Part shown: positions 9,661 through 17,574 of the stretch, piece after piece
Layout of the letters: each line of letters begins with the position of its first letter
Position numbering within the stretch: the stretch's first letter is position 1
NCBI RefSeq assembly: GCF_029335485.1
Contig: NZ_JARJLM010000385.1
Span: 1 to 40,026 of the forward strand
Length of the DNA stretch: 40,026 nucleotides
Direction of reading: 5' to 3'
Source: Cupriavidus basilensis
GTDB lineage: Bacteria; Pseudomonadota; Gammaproteobacteria; Burkholderiales; Burkholderiaceae
Made by a program: the position numbers and the translations under genes
The notes under the pieces: generated by a model
Told to the model about the DNA's origin: nothing
What the model saw: only the letters and a program-made list of their open reading frames with translations
The model's database searches: none

Positions 9661-10131
9661 ATGCCGGAACAGAACGCTAGCGCTAACGCTCCCCCATCCC
9701 CGCTCTCCAACGGTTCCCGCTCAGTGGATACCTCCGCCGGCCGCAGCTGGCCCGCCCTTCGCAAGCGACTCATGGCCCTGGACCCGACCACTGTCACCAC
9801 CGTTCTCTCGCTGCTGCCCAGCATCCTCGAACAGGCCAACAAGACCATCGAGAAGATCAAGAAAGGCCGGCGCAAGGATGGCGGCACCGACACGCCCGGC
9901 CCGGACGCGCGCGACCCGGCTGCGCGCATCGCCGAGCTGGAGAACGCCGCAATGCAGCAGGCCGAGGCCGTCAAGCTGCTGGCCGAGCAACACGCCATCA
10001 CCATCGAGGCCCTGCGCCGCGAGGCCGCGCGGCTGGACCGCCGGCTGCGCCTGATGACGGCGGTGGCCATGGCCGGATTCGCGCTTGGCCTTGCCGGCCT
10101 GGTGGTCGCCCTCAACCTTTTGCTGCGCTAG
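9661..10131 (+). CDS. Small coiled-coil protein with C-terminal membrane anchor, unknown function
   Basis: I do not recognise this 156-residue protein. It has a low-complexity Ser/Asn/Pro N-terminus, an amphipathic stretch (DPTTVTTVLSLLPSILEQA), a basic patch (KKGRRK), a short coiled coil (RIAELENAAMQQAEAVKLLAEQ) and one C-terminal membrane segment (LMTAVAMAGFALGLAGLVVALNLLL), so it is probably a tail-anchored inner-membrane protein. The start is uncertain. The ATG at 9661 directly follows a strong inverted repeat and has no Shine-Dalgarno, and an in-frame ATG at 9772 (MALDPTTVT) would give 119 residues. It lies between dapD and yffB on the same strand and is probably cotranscribed, but nothing links it to lysine synthesis. 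Confidence 0.7.
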   Translation: MPEQNASANAPPSPLSNGSRSVDTSAGRSWPALRKRLMALDPTTVTTVLSLLPSILEQANKTIEKIKKGRRKDGGTDTPGPDARDPAARIAELENAAMQQAEAVKLLAEQHAITIEALRREAARLDRRLRLMTAVAMAGFALGLAGLVVALNLLLR

Positions 10132-10155
10132 CCGCCCGGCTGGCCCGATTTCGCC

Positions 10156-11855
<1,700 letters not shown>

Positions 11856-11910
11856 GCCTGACCACGCAATCGTCTTAACCGCCCCGCAAAACAGATACAA
11901 GAAGGACCCT

Positions 11911-12804
11911 ATGGCTACCCCCTCCCCCCTGCGCACCGTGCGCGACCTGCTGCGCCTGGCCGTGTCGCGCTTCACCGAAGCCAAGCTGTCCTTCGGCCAC
12001 GGCAGCGCCAACGCCTACGACGAAGCGGCCTACCTGGTCCTGCATACGCTGCACCTGCCGCTGGACACGCTCGACCCCTTCCTCGACGCGCGTCTGCTGT
12101 CCGAGGAAGTCGACGCCGTGCTGAAGGTCATCGAGCGCCGCGTCACCGAGCGCGTTCCCGCCGCCTACATCACCAGGGAAGCCTTCATGCACGGACTGCG
12201 CTTCTACGTGGACTCGCGCGTGATCGTGCCGCGCAGCTTCATTGGCGAACTGCTGCAGGAAGGACTGGAGCCGTGGGTGGGCGACAGCGCCGAAATCGGC
12301 CCGGTGCTGGAACTGTGCACCGGCTCCGGCTGCCTGCCCATCATCGCCGCGCACGTCTGGCCGAAGGCCCGCATCGATGCCGTCGACATCTCGCCCGACG
12401 CGCTGGCGGTGGCCCGCCGCAACGTGGCGGACTACAAGATGGAAGGCCGCATCAGCCTGTACGAGGGCGACCTGTACGCACCGCTACCGGCCGGCGCCAC
12501 CTATGACGTGATCCTGACCAACCCGCCCTACGTCAACGAGACCTCGATGCAGGCGCTACCGGCAGAGTACCAGGCCGAGCCGCGCATCGCGCTGGCCGGC
12601 GGCGACGACGGCATGGACGTGGTCCGCCGCATCATCGCCGGCGCCAAGGCCCGCTTGAATCCGGGCGGCGCGCTGGTGGTGGAGATCGGCAACGAGCATG
12701 CCAACGTGGAAGCGGCATTTCCCGACCTGGAGATCGTCTGGCTGCCGGTCAGCGCAGGCGAGGAGCAGGTGTTCCTGCTGACTTACGAGGCGTTGCCGGG
12801 CTGA
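11911..12804 (+). CDS. prmB: Ribosomal protein L3 glutamine N5-methyltransferase
   Basis: PrmB methylates a glutamine of ribosomal protein L3 using S-adenosylmethionine. The 297-residue protein has the N-terminal helical domain of HemK-type enzymes and the substrate-loop motif FYVDSRVIVPRSFIGEL (98-114). The SAM motif LELCTGSGCLPI is at 133-144, and the catalytic NPPYVNE, which binds the glutamine amide, is at 204-210. SRVIVPRS together with the CTGSGCL variant favours PrmB over PrmC (HemK), which usually has GTGSG. GAAGGA about ten bases before the ATG supports the start. It is the last gene of the plus-strand cluster and converges with the DUF2817 gene. Confidence 0.93.
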   Translation: MATPSPLRTVRDLLRLAVSRFTEAKLSFGHGSANAYDEAAYLVLHTLHLPLDTLDPFLDARLLSEEVDAVLKVIERRVTERVPAAYITREAFMHGLRFYVDSRVIVPRSFIGELLQEGLEPWVGDSAEIGPVLELCTGSGCLPIIAAHVWPKARIDAVDISPDALAVARRNVADYKMEGRISLYEGDLYAPLPAGATYDVILTNPPYVNETSMQALPAEYQAEPRIALAGGDDGMDVVRRIIAGAKARLNPGGALVVEIGNEHANVEAAFPDLEIVWLPVSAGEEQVFLLTYEALPG

Positions 12805-12843
12805 GCCAGGCCGGATGCCGGGGCGTTCGGATACATGGTGCCT

Positions 12844-12874
12844 GCTTGCCCGCTCTCCCCGTAAGCAGAGAGCG
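12844..12874. terminator. Stem-loop in convergent gap after prmB
   Basis: CGCTCTC (12851-12857), 10-base loop, GAGAGCG (12868-12874). It lies in the 191-base gap between convergent prmB and the DUF2817 gene. It shares its left half with the element at 10541-10567. It has no T tract. Confidence 0.45.
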
Positions 12875-12995
12875 AGCGACAGGCGTCGTCATTGCCGATG
12901 GTTTTGGCGCATCCTGGCAGCTTCGTTTCGTGCCCCCGGGTTTGCTCGCCTCTTTCGCGTTCGATGCCGCGAGCAACGGACCGGCCGCGCCAGTC

Positions 12996-14075
12996 CTACC
13001 AGCCCGACAGCGCTTTCACCGCCGCCTCCCGCACCTGCTCCACCACGCCTTCGCGCCAGTCGTCGGCGTCGCCATAGAACGCATGCCACATGGCCTGCCG
13101 GATCAGGTTGCGCTGGCCTTCGTCGGCCTCGGGATGCAGGTGCAGCCAGTGGTCGCCGCGCAGCGCCTCCAGGACTTCGGTGACCGGCAAGGTGCCGAAT
13201 TCCACCGCGATGCCGGCATAGTCCAGGGTGGGCACGGTCTCCGGCACCGCCAGCCAGGCCATGCCGCTGAGGTTGGCCGAGGTCGAGGAGCCGTCATAGA
13301 TCGAGGTCACATGGCGGCCCCAGATGGCTCGCGCCCTGCCGATCTGCTCCGCATTGTCGGGACCCATGTAGATCGGCTCGCCGTAGCCCCACGGCCCCAG
13401 GCCGGTATGGATGTCGAGCCAGCGCAGCGCCTCGCGGCCTGCGCCATAGCGCGCCAGGATGCGGCGCAGCGTGTAATTGCTCCACGAGGCCTTGCTGCCG
13501 CCGAAGAACAGCCCGTCCGGAAACTGGTACTGCCCGGCGCTGACGGCCGCCTGGTACCAGGGCAGCCCCTTCTCCGCCACCGTCTTCATCAGCGAGGCCT
13601 GGTCCGCCCCGGATGGCGGCCACTGCTCGGGCAGCAGCAGCGGCGCCACCTCGGCATAGGGCGCGTTCTGCGGCAGCGGCGCGCTGAAATCCATGAAATT
13701 GCGGTTCAGGTCGACGTTGTCCTCGTTGACGCGCCGCATATGCGAGAAGCCGTAGGGATTGACCGCGTGCACCAGCAACAGCGCCACGCCGGCATCGGCG
13801 TAGTCCTGCAGCAAGGCCGCGTCGCCCAGCATGGCGACCTGCGCGCCGGAGCCGCAATAGCCCTCCACGCCGTGCATGGCGGAGGTCACCAGCACGAAAC
13901 GCGTGGCCTCGGCATCGCCCACCCAGGCCACGTCCATGGCGAGTTCCTCGTCGGCGCAGCCGCGCTTGGTGGGATGGGGGAATTCAGTCAGGGTAGCGCC
14001 GGCAGCCAGGGCGGCATCGCGGAATTTTTGCCTGGCTTCGGCATAGCTGCGGGAAAAGCTGGCGTGCAGGGACAT
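12996..14075 (-). CDS. DUF2817 protein, M14-like metallocarboxypeptidase
   Basis: This 359-residue protein resembles the DUF2817 group of zinc carboxypeptidase-like proteins. Likely zinc ligands are His and Glu in TSAMHGVEGYCGS and the His in WLDIHTGLG. The VNPYGFSHMRRVNEDNVDLNRNF segment matches the M14 asparagine-arginine substrate block, and GIAVEFGT carries the probable catalytic Glu. There is no signal peptide, so it is presumably cytosolic. The substrate is unknown; related proteins act on small amides or peptides. It stands alone on the minus strand, with its start at 14075, 95 bases from the stop of the next minus-strand gene. Confidence 0.82.
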   Translation of the reverse strand: MSLHASFSRSYAEARQKFRDAALAAGATLTEFPHPTKRGCADEELAMDVAWVGDAEATRFVLVTSAMHGVEGYCGSGAQVAMLGDAALLQDYADAGVALLLVHAVNPYGFSHMRRVNEDNVDLNRNFMDFSAPLPQNAPYAEVAPLLLPEQWPPSGADQASLMKTVAEKGLPWYQAAVSAGQYQFPDGLFFGGSKASWSNYTLRRILARYGAGREALRWLDIHTGLGPWGYGEPIYMGPDNAEQIGRARAIWGRHVTSIYDGSSTSANLSGMAWLAVPETVPTLDYAGIAVEFGTLPVTEVLEALRGDHWLHLHPEADEGQRNLIRQAMWHAFYGDADDWREGVVEQVREAAVKALSGW

Positions 14076-14170
14076 GACAGCAGATTTCGCGCTTGGCGAG
14101 GAGTGGAAGTGCCGCTATTAGACGCCAACTTGCCGGGTATTGCCATCCGAAGCCACCCGAAGCCAGGCGG

Positions 14171-14977
14171 CTAGCCCTTGGCGGCCTTGGTGCCCTTGGC
14201 ATCCGCCGGCGGAGCCTCGCGCAGCAACAGGGAGCGGAACGCATGCGGATGCATCTGGATGCCTGCCGCGGCGATCTGTGCCGCGGACAGCACCAGGTGC
14301 CGCGCCAGCCAGTCATGGATGCTGCGCAGGAACCTGCGCTGCTCCAGCCGGTTGGATTCCTGGATCAGGCGCTCCAGCTTGACGTGGGCGGTGTAGACAT
14401 CGAGCAGGTTGATGCTCTTGAGCTTGGGCGGCGTGGTCGCGCTGCGCTCGATGGCGAGGATGCGCTTGACCTGGGCATCCGGCAGTTCACCGCTTTGCAG
14501 ATAGGCCTGATAGACCTCTTCCAGCGCGGGAAACCGCACGGTCGGCTGCACGCGCGGCACGCCGGCCACCTTTTCCATGCGCAAGACCAGATAGCGGATG
14601 GCGGCCGCGCGCCGCAGTACGGCATCGCCGGCCTTGCTGCCGCGTCCGCCGCCGGCGGCGGCTCGCGCGCGTATCGCCGCAGGGGTAGGCGCCTCAAACT
14701 CGTCGTTGTCGGCTGCGGTGGGCTCGGGCACCGGCTGGCCCGCATCGCGCTCCGTATAGTCGGGTACCAGGTCGAGCAAACCCGGCTCGGCCAGCACGGC
14801 GCGCGCGCACGCTTCGCCGAAGGGGTGCTCGTGGCCCAGCGCATCGCGCAGGATATAGGCCTGGCCGTTGCCAAAGCCGTGATGCCGGCCACGGCCGACA
14901 TGCTGCCGGCAGCGCGTGCCGGGTTCGACGAAATCCTTGCGTACGGGGGTCCAGCTTTCGCCGTTTGCTTGCGTCAT
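14171..14977 (-). CDS. Conserved-looking protein of unknown function
   Basis: I do not recognise this 268-residue protein. The N-terminal 60 residues hold scattered Cys and His (GTRCRQHVGRGRHHGFG, HEHPFGEACARAVL) that could bind a metal. An acidic, Pro-rich linker and a Gly/Ala/Arg-rich patch (about 95-115) follow. The C-terminal half is helical and charged, and ends in a Lys/Ala-rich tail. The start MTQANGESW at 14977 is chosen because the upstream extension is unlike protein sequence. G+C and codon use match the chromosome. It borders the island on the left and is divergent from it, so it may mark the ancestral chromosome edge. Confidence 0.65.
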   Translation of the reverse strand: MTQANGESWTPVRKDFVEPGTRCRQHVGRGRHHGFGNGQAYILRDALGHEHPFGEACARAVLAEPGLLDLVPDYTERDAGQPVPEPTAADNDEFEAPTPAAIRARAAAGGGRGSKAGDAVLRRAAAIRYLVLRMEKVAGVPRVQPTVRFPALEEVYQAYLQSGELPDAQVKRILAIERSATTPPKLKSINLLDVYTAHVKLERLIQESNRLEQRRFLRSIHDWLARHLVLSAAQIAAAGIQMHPHAFRSLLLREAPPADAKGTKAAKG

Positions 14978-15254
14978 GAATAAGAGAGAACTGATGGGCG
15001 CAGTGAGCGACGAACAGCCGCCCACACCACTTGGCTATTGTCCCATGCCGCGTCGACCGCCATCCGAGTCCTTTTCGAAGAGCCTTCGGGTGTTGGCGAC
15101 CCATCATCCGAGCCGCCCTGCCCCACACCTCCCGACGTCCAGTTAGTAGTGTAGTGCCCCCTCACCAAGCCCCTCAAGAGCCGCACATCCCGAAGGACCC
15201 ACTCGCATCGAATGTCCCGCCGCCAGGATCGCACTCAACTGCGACCCGGAAACT

Positions 15255-15281
15255 TTGAGATTTTTCTCAGCCCCATATTTG
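15255..15281 (+). promoter_or_regulatory. Weak candidate promoter for the island operon
   Basis: TTGAGA (15255-15260) could be a -35 box and TATTTG (15276-15281) a -10 box, with a short 15-base spacer. The setting in A+T-rich DNA upstream of the first gene supports a promoter here. The exact boxes are uncertain. Confidence 0.3.
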
Positions 15282-15296
15282 AAGACACCTGCCATT

Positions 15297-15329
15297 ATGG
15301 AGTGGCCGCATACTCCATTGCGGCCATTC
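15297..15329 (+). promoter_or_regulatory. Two mutually exclusive stem-loops upstream of the peptide gene
   Basis: Stem A pairs ATGGAGT (15297-15303) with ACTCCAT (15312-15318). Stem B pairs GAGTGGCCGCA (15300-15310) with TGCGGCCATTC (15319-15329), with one mismatch and an 8-base spacer. The left arms overlap, so only one can form at a time. The element ends 30 bases before the peptide ATG. It could be a leader RNA switch, or at DNA level a compound operator. Confidence 0.5.
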
Positions 15330-15349
15330 GTTCCTTATCAACCACTTGT

Positions 15350-15356
15350 AGGAGGT
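15350..15356 (+). promoter_or_regulatory. Strong ribosome binding site of the 23-residue peptide
   Basis: AGGAGGT, a near-perfect Shine-Dalgarno, is followed by three T residues and then the ATG. It is the strongest site in the window and shows that the short reading frame is meant to be translated, probably at a high level. Confidence 0.85.
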
Positions 15357-15359
15357 TTT

Positions 15360-15431
15360 ATGAAGAAGATCACTCTCGAAACGGCGAAAATGGCAAACTG
15401 GACGCAAATTGCCGCACCGAAGAAGAAGTAA
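15360..15431 (+). CDS. 23-residue putative precursor (RiPP-like) peptide
   Basis: A complete short reading frame runs from ATG 15360 to TAA 15431. It begins MKKITLETAK and has Met11, Asn13, a single Trp14, Thr15 and Gln16. It ends with Ala-Ala-Pro and three lysines. There is no Cys, Ser, Tyr, His or Gly. The Shine-Dalgarno AGGAGGT lies just upstream. It is not hydrophobic enough to be a membrane peptide or signal sequence. It heads an operon of two oxidative enzymes, an exporter and an acetyltransferase, which is the usual place for a precursor peptide. The first ten or so residues could be a leader and the Trp-to-Lys end a core; candidate modified residues are Trp14, Asn13, Gln16, Pro20 and Lys21-23. 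It matches no precursor family I know. PqqA is of similar length but lacks resemblance. The alternative is a regulatory leader peptide. Confidence 0.75.
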   Translation: MKKITLETAKMANWTQIAAPKKK

Positions 15432-15440
15432 ATAGCAACC

Positions 15441-15462
15441 AGGCGCTCGCCGGCGGGCGCCT
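15441..15462 (+). promoter_or_regulatory. Stem-loop between peptide gene and dehydrogenase gene
   Basis: AGGCGCTCGCC and GGCGGGCGCCT form a nine-base-pair RNA stem (one G-U pair) with a CCGG loop, ten bases after the peptide stop and 16 bases before the next ATG. It is G+C-rich in an A+T-rich operon. It could protect or attenuate the transcript so that peptide exceeds enzyme. No T tract follows, so full termination is unlikely. Confidence 0.6.
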
Positions 15463-15478
15463 GACTCAAATTACCAGC

Positions 15479-16558
15479 ATGAAAGCCCATTTCAATCCGA
15501 ATATATTCCTGATCATAAAAGACAGTGGCATTATCGTTTGGGATTTTGAGAAACACAACCAATATCTCCTTGCGTCCGACTACGCGCACCGTCTTCTGAA
15601 GATAGCCTACACCCAATCCTTCGATCCACGCGGCGATTCCATTGATATGGAACTACAAAATGAGAATCTGGTATCGAACAAGCCGTTTGTTGAACCCCCA
15701 TGGGGATGGGACATCCTATCCAGAATATTCCACCTTGGCACGAAGGATATCCCCCAAGATGTAAACCCGAAGGATGGCGTTGAATGGGCAACCAACTATA
15801 TAAGAACGTGCCATGAAACGCTGCAACATAAAATCCCAGTCTTTAGGCAGAGAGAATTTCCAGTTGTTATCCCCCTGGAAAAACCCAGCACTTCGATTCT
15901 GGAAAACTGCACGCTCTGGCAGGCTTTATCGAGTAGGCGTACTTGCCGACAATTCCGCAAAGAAACAGTGAGCAAAGAAAAATTTGGCTCGATACTATAT
16001 GCATCCTTCGGTTTTATGAAGGATCGCGAACAAGAAATCAACGAGTTCGTTCCTGATGAATTACGCCAGAGACGGAGCAGCCCATCAGGTGGTGGTTTGA
16101 ACTCCTCCGAAATCTATATATGGTGCCATCAGGTGGAATCATTGGATCCCGGAATATATCATTACAATCCGGAGAACCATAGCCTTGCTCTAGTCAGAAC
16201 TCTCAAGAATATGGAATCGCTGTCCTCCTTGCTAGCCGGCCAATATTTTTCCGAGAATCTTGCCTTTGGTGCGTTCATTGCCAGCCGTTTTGACAGAATG
16301 TGGTGGAAGTACGGTCATTCCAGGGCATATCGCGTTTCCCTGCTTGATATCGGACACCTATCTCAAACCTTTCAACTCGCGAGTTCTGCCGTAGGTTTGA
16401 ATACATGGTTATCCGCGGCCTTCAAGGACAGCGAAGTCGAAAAGATACTTGGTATTGACACGCTCGATGAGCAAGTACTTCTTTTTGTCGGATCTGGATA
16501 CAGTAATGGAGGCGATATGGATCCAATAAGCCAGACACTACTGGGCAAACAACAATGA
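15479..16558 (+). CDS. SagB-type (nitroreductase-fold) FMN dehydrogenase
   Basis: This 359-residue protein has a weakly conserved N-terminal domain (1-145) and a C-terminal SagB/ThcOx nitroreductase domain. Visible family marks are LWQALSSRRTCRQF (146-159, flavin phosphate arginines), SPSGGGLNSSEIYIW (201-215), DPGIYHYN (223-230), KYGHSRAYRVSLLDIGH (277-293) and GLNTWLSAAF (306-315). SagB enzymes are FMN-dependent and oxidise azolines to azoles in thiazole/oxazole peptides. The Lys-Tyr pair reported as catalytic there corresponds to Lys277-Tyr278 here. No cyclodehydratase gene is near, so the substrate is probably not an azoline. The ATG at 15479 is the only plausible start: the reading frame upstream overlaps the peptide gene and offers no ATG, GTG or TTG. 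It lacks a Shine-Dalgarno, suggesting coupling to the peptide gene. The stop overlaps the next start (ATGA). Confidence 0.88.
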   Translation: MKAHFNPNIFLIIKDSGIIVWDFEKHNQYLLASDYAHRLLKIAYTQSFDPRGDSIDMELQNENLVSNKPFVEPPWGWDILSRIFHLGTKDIPQDVNPKDGVEWATNYIRTCHETLQHKIPVFRQREFPVVIPLEKPSTSILENCTLWQALSSRRTCRQFRKETVSKEKFGSILYASFGFMKDREQEINEFVPDELRQRRSSPSGGGLNSSEIYIWCHQVESLDPGIYHYNPENHSLALVRTLKNMESLSSLLAGQYFSENLAFGAFIASRFDRMWWKYGHSRAYRVSLLDIGHLSQTFQLASSAVGLNTWLSAAFKDSEVEKILGIDTLDEQVLLFVGSGYSNGGDMDPISQTLLGKQQ

Positions 16559-17574
16559 TTACTTATATGAAAATCTCCAGTCATCCTACCGACAAAAAGG
16601 CGACGTTCCGCGAAGAAAATAAGCATCAGAGCTGCTTTCCGCATTGGGATGAATCGTCTGCCGTACGCTCGAAACCGTACAACTATGACTGCAGCCATGT
16701 CAATAGCGAATCCGGCGAGCCTTTATCAGGAAATTGGTTTTTCCCAGCCGCGCTCTCGTTCCTAAAGCACCCCTTGCTTGCAGACCTCACGTCACAGCAG
16801 GTACAGGGACTTCTCGCAAGGAATCTGATCTCCTTTCTCGAATACACCACATTGCTCGAGCACAGAATAGTGAATAGATCCGCCGAATCCATCGCACACA
16901 ACTACCTGCCCGTTACCATCCCTCACGATCTCCGTATGGACGCGCTTCGCCTCTACACTGATGAAGCCTATCACGCGGTCATATCAGCCGATGTCTCGAA
17001 TCAGGTCGCAGAAATCTATGGAATAGACCTGGGCGGGCGAAAATTTCAAAGAATCGCCAGACTGGAGGAACTCATTGAGAATTCTCAGCATCCGGAACTA
17101 GGATGGTTTTTGATCGGATTTGTCTCCGAAACGGTTATCACAAAAGAATTCCTTAAAATCGGACAAACTGCAATTGCAGCACCGGTTTATACAATGCTAA
17201 TGGATCATCTTGAGGACGAACGAAAGCACAGCCAGTACTTCATAAAAATGTTTTCCTACATCTGGAATCGCCTTGCACAAGAGGAGCGTGATTTTTGCGC
17301 ACTGCAGCTACCAACCATAATACAAGAGTGTTTTCGCTTGGACAGCAACATCCTGATAAATGACCTTACCGATGTCGGCGTGCGGAAAGAGATAGCAAAA
17401 ACACTCTCGATGGAGAGAAACACGAAAATTGAAAATCAAAAAAGAGCCAGGGCGGGATCCGTTGCCACACTGCACGCACTTAGGAAATGCAACTTCTTCA
17501 GCGACCCTAGATATGCCGTCGAGTTCGCCAGAAGTGGGCTACTTGATCAAGACGCCACTTTATTTCGCGGATGA
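16555..17574 (+). CDS. AurF-type di-iron N-oxygenase
   Basis: This 339-residue protein has the full seven-ligand di-iron set of the AurF family in near-identical spacing: Glu102 (LLEHR), Glu137 and His140 (DEAYH), Glu192 (VSETV), His218 (MDHLE), Glu222 and His225 (DERKH). The corresponding AurF residues are at 101, 136, 139, 196, 223, 227 and 230. AurF uses oxygen and two irons to oxidise an aryl amine to a nitro group. Relatives N-oxygenate other amines or hydroxylate aminoacyl groups. The first 55 residues are a polar extension with no recognised motif. The likely substrate is the peptide made upstream, or a product cut from it, but this is inference. Start and stop both overlap neighbours by four bases (ATGA). 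Confidence 0.88.
   Translation: MITYMKISSHPTDKKATFREENKHQSCFPHWDESSAVRSKPYNYDCSHVNSESGEPLSGNWFFPAALSFLKHPLLADLTSQQVQGLLARNLISFLEYTTLLEHRIVNRSAESIAHNYLPVTIPHDLRMDALRLYTDEAYHAVISADVSNQVAEIYGIDLGGRKFQRIARLEELIENSQHPELGWFLIGFVSETVITKEFLKIGQTAIAAPVYTMLMDHLEDERKHSQYFIKMFSYIWNRLAQEERDFCALQLPTIIQECFRLDSNILINDLTDVGVRKEIAKTLSMERNTKIENQKRARAGSVATLHALRKCNFFSDPRYAVEFARSGLLDQDATLFRG

Larger units (their letters stand above)
14978..15359. other. Left flank and regulatory region of the island
   Basis: There is no gene here. The left two-thirds is chromosome-like. Composition becomes A+T-richer from about 15240. The right part holds a candidate promoter, two overlapping stem-loops and the ribosome binding site of the peptide gene, each listed separately. 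A small hairpin, TGAGA-TTTT-TCTCA, is at 15256-15269. No tRNA, attachment-site duplication or insertion-sequence end was recognised. Confidence 0.5.

Noticed and set aside
15212-15478. Longer start for the SagB-like protein from an upstream ATG at 15212
   Set aside because: That reading overlaps the peptide gene in another frame, has no domain character and ignores the strong ribosome binding site at 15350, which serves the peptide frame.
15360-17574. PQQ-type cofactor pathway because of the short peptide followed by oxidases
   Set aside because: The peptide lacks the Glu-x3-Tyr of PqqA, there is no radical SAM gene, and the AurF-like enzyme is not related to PqqC.
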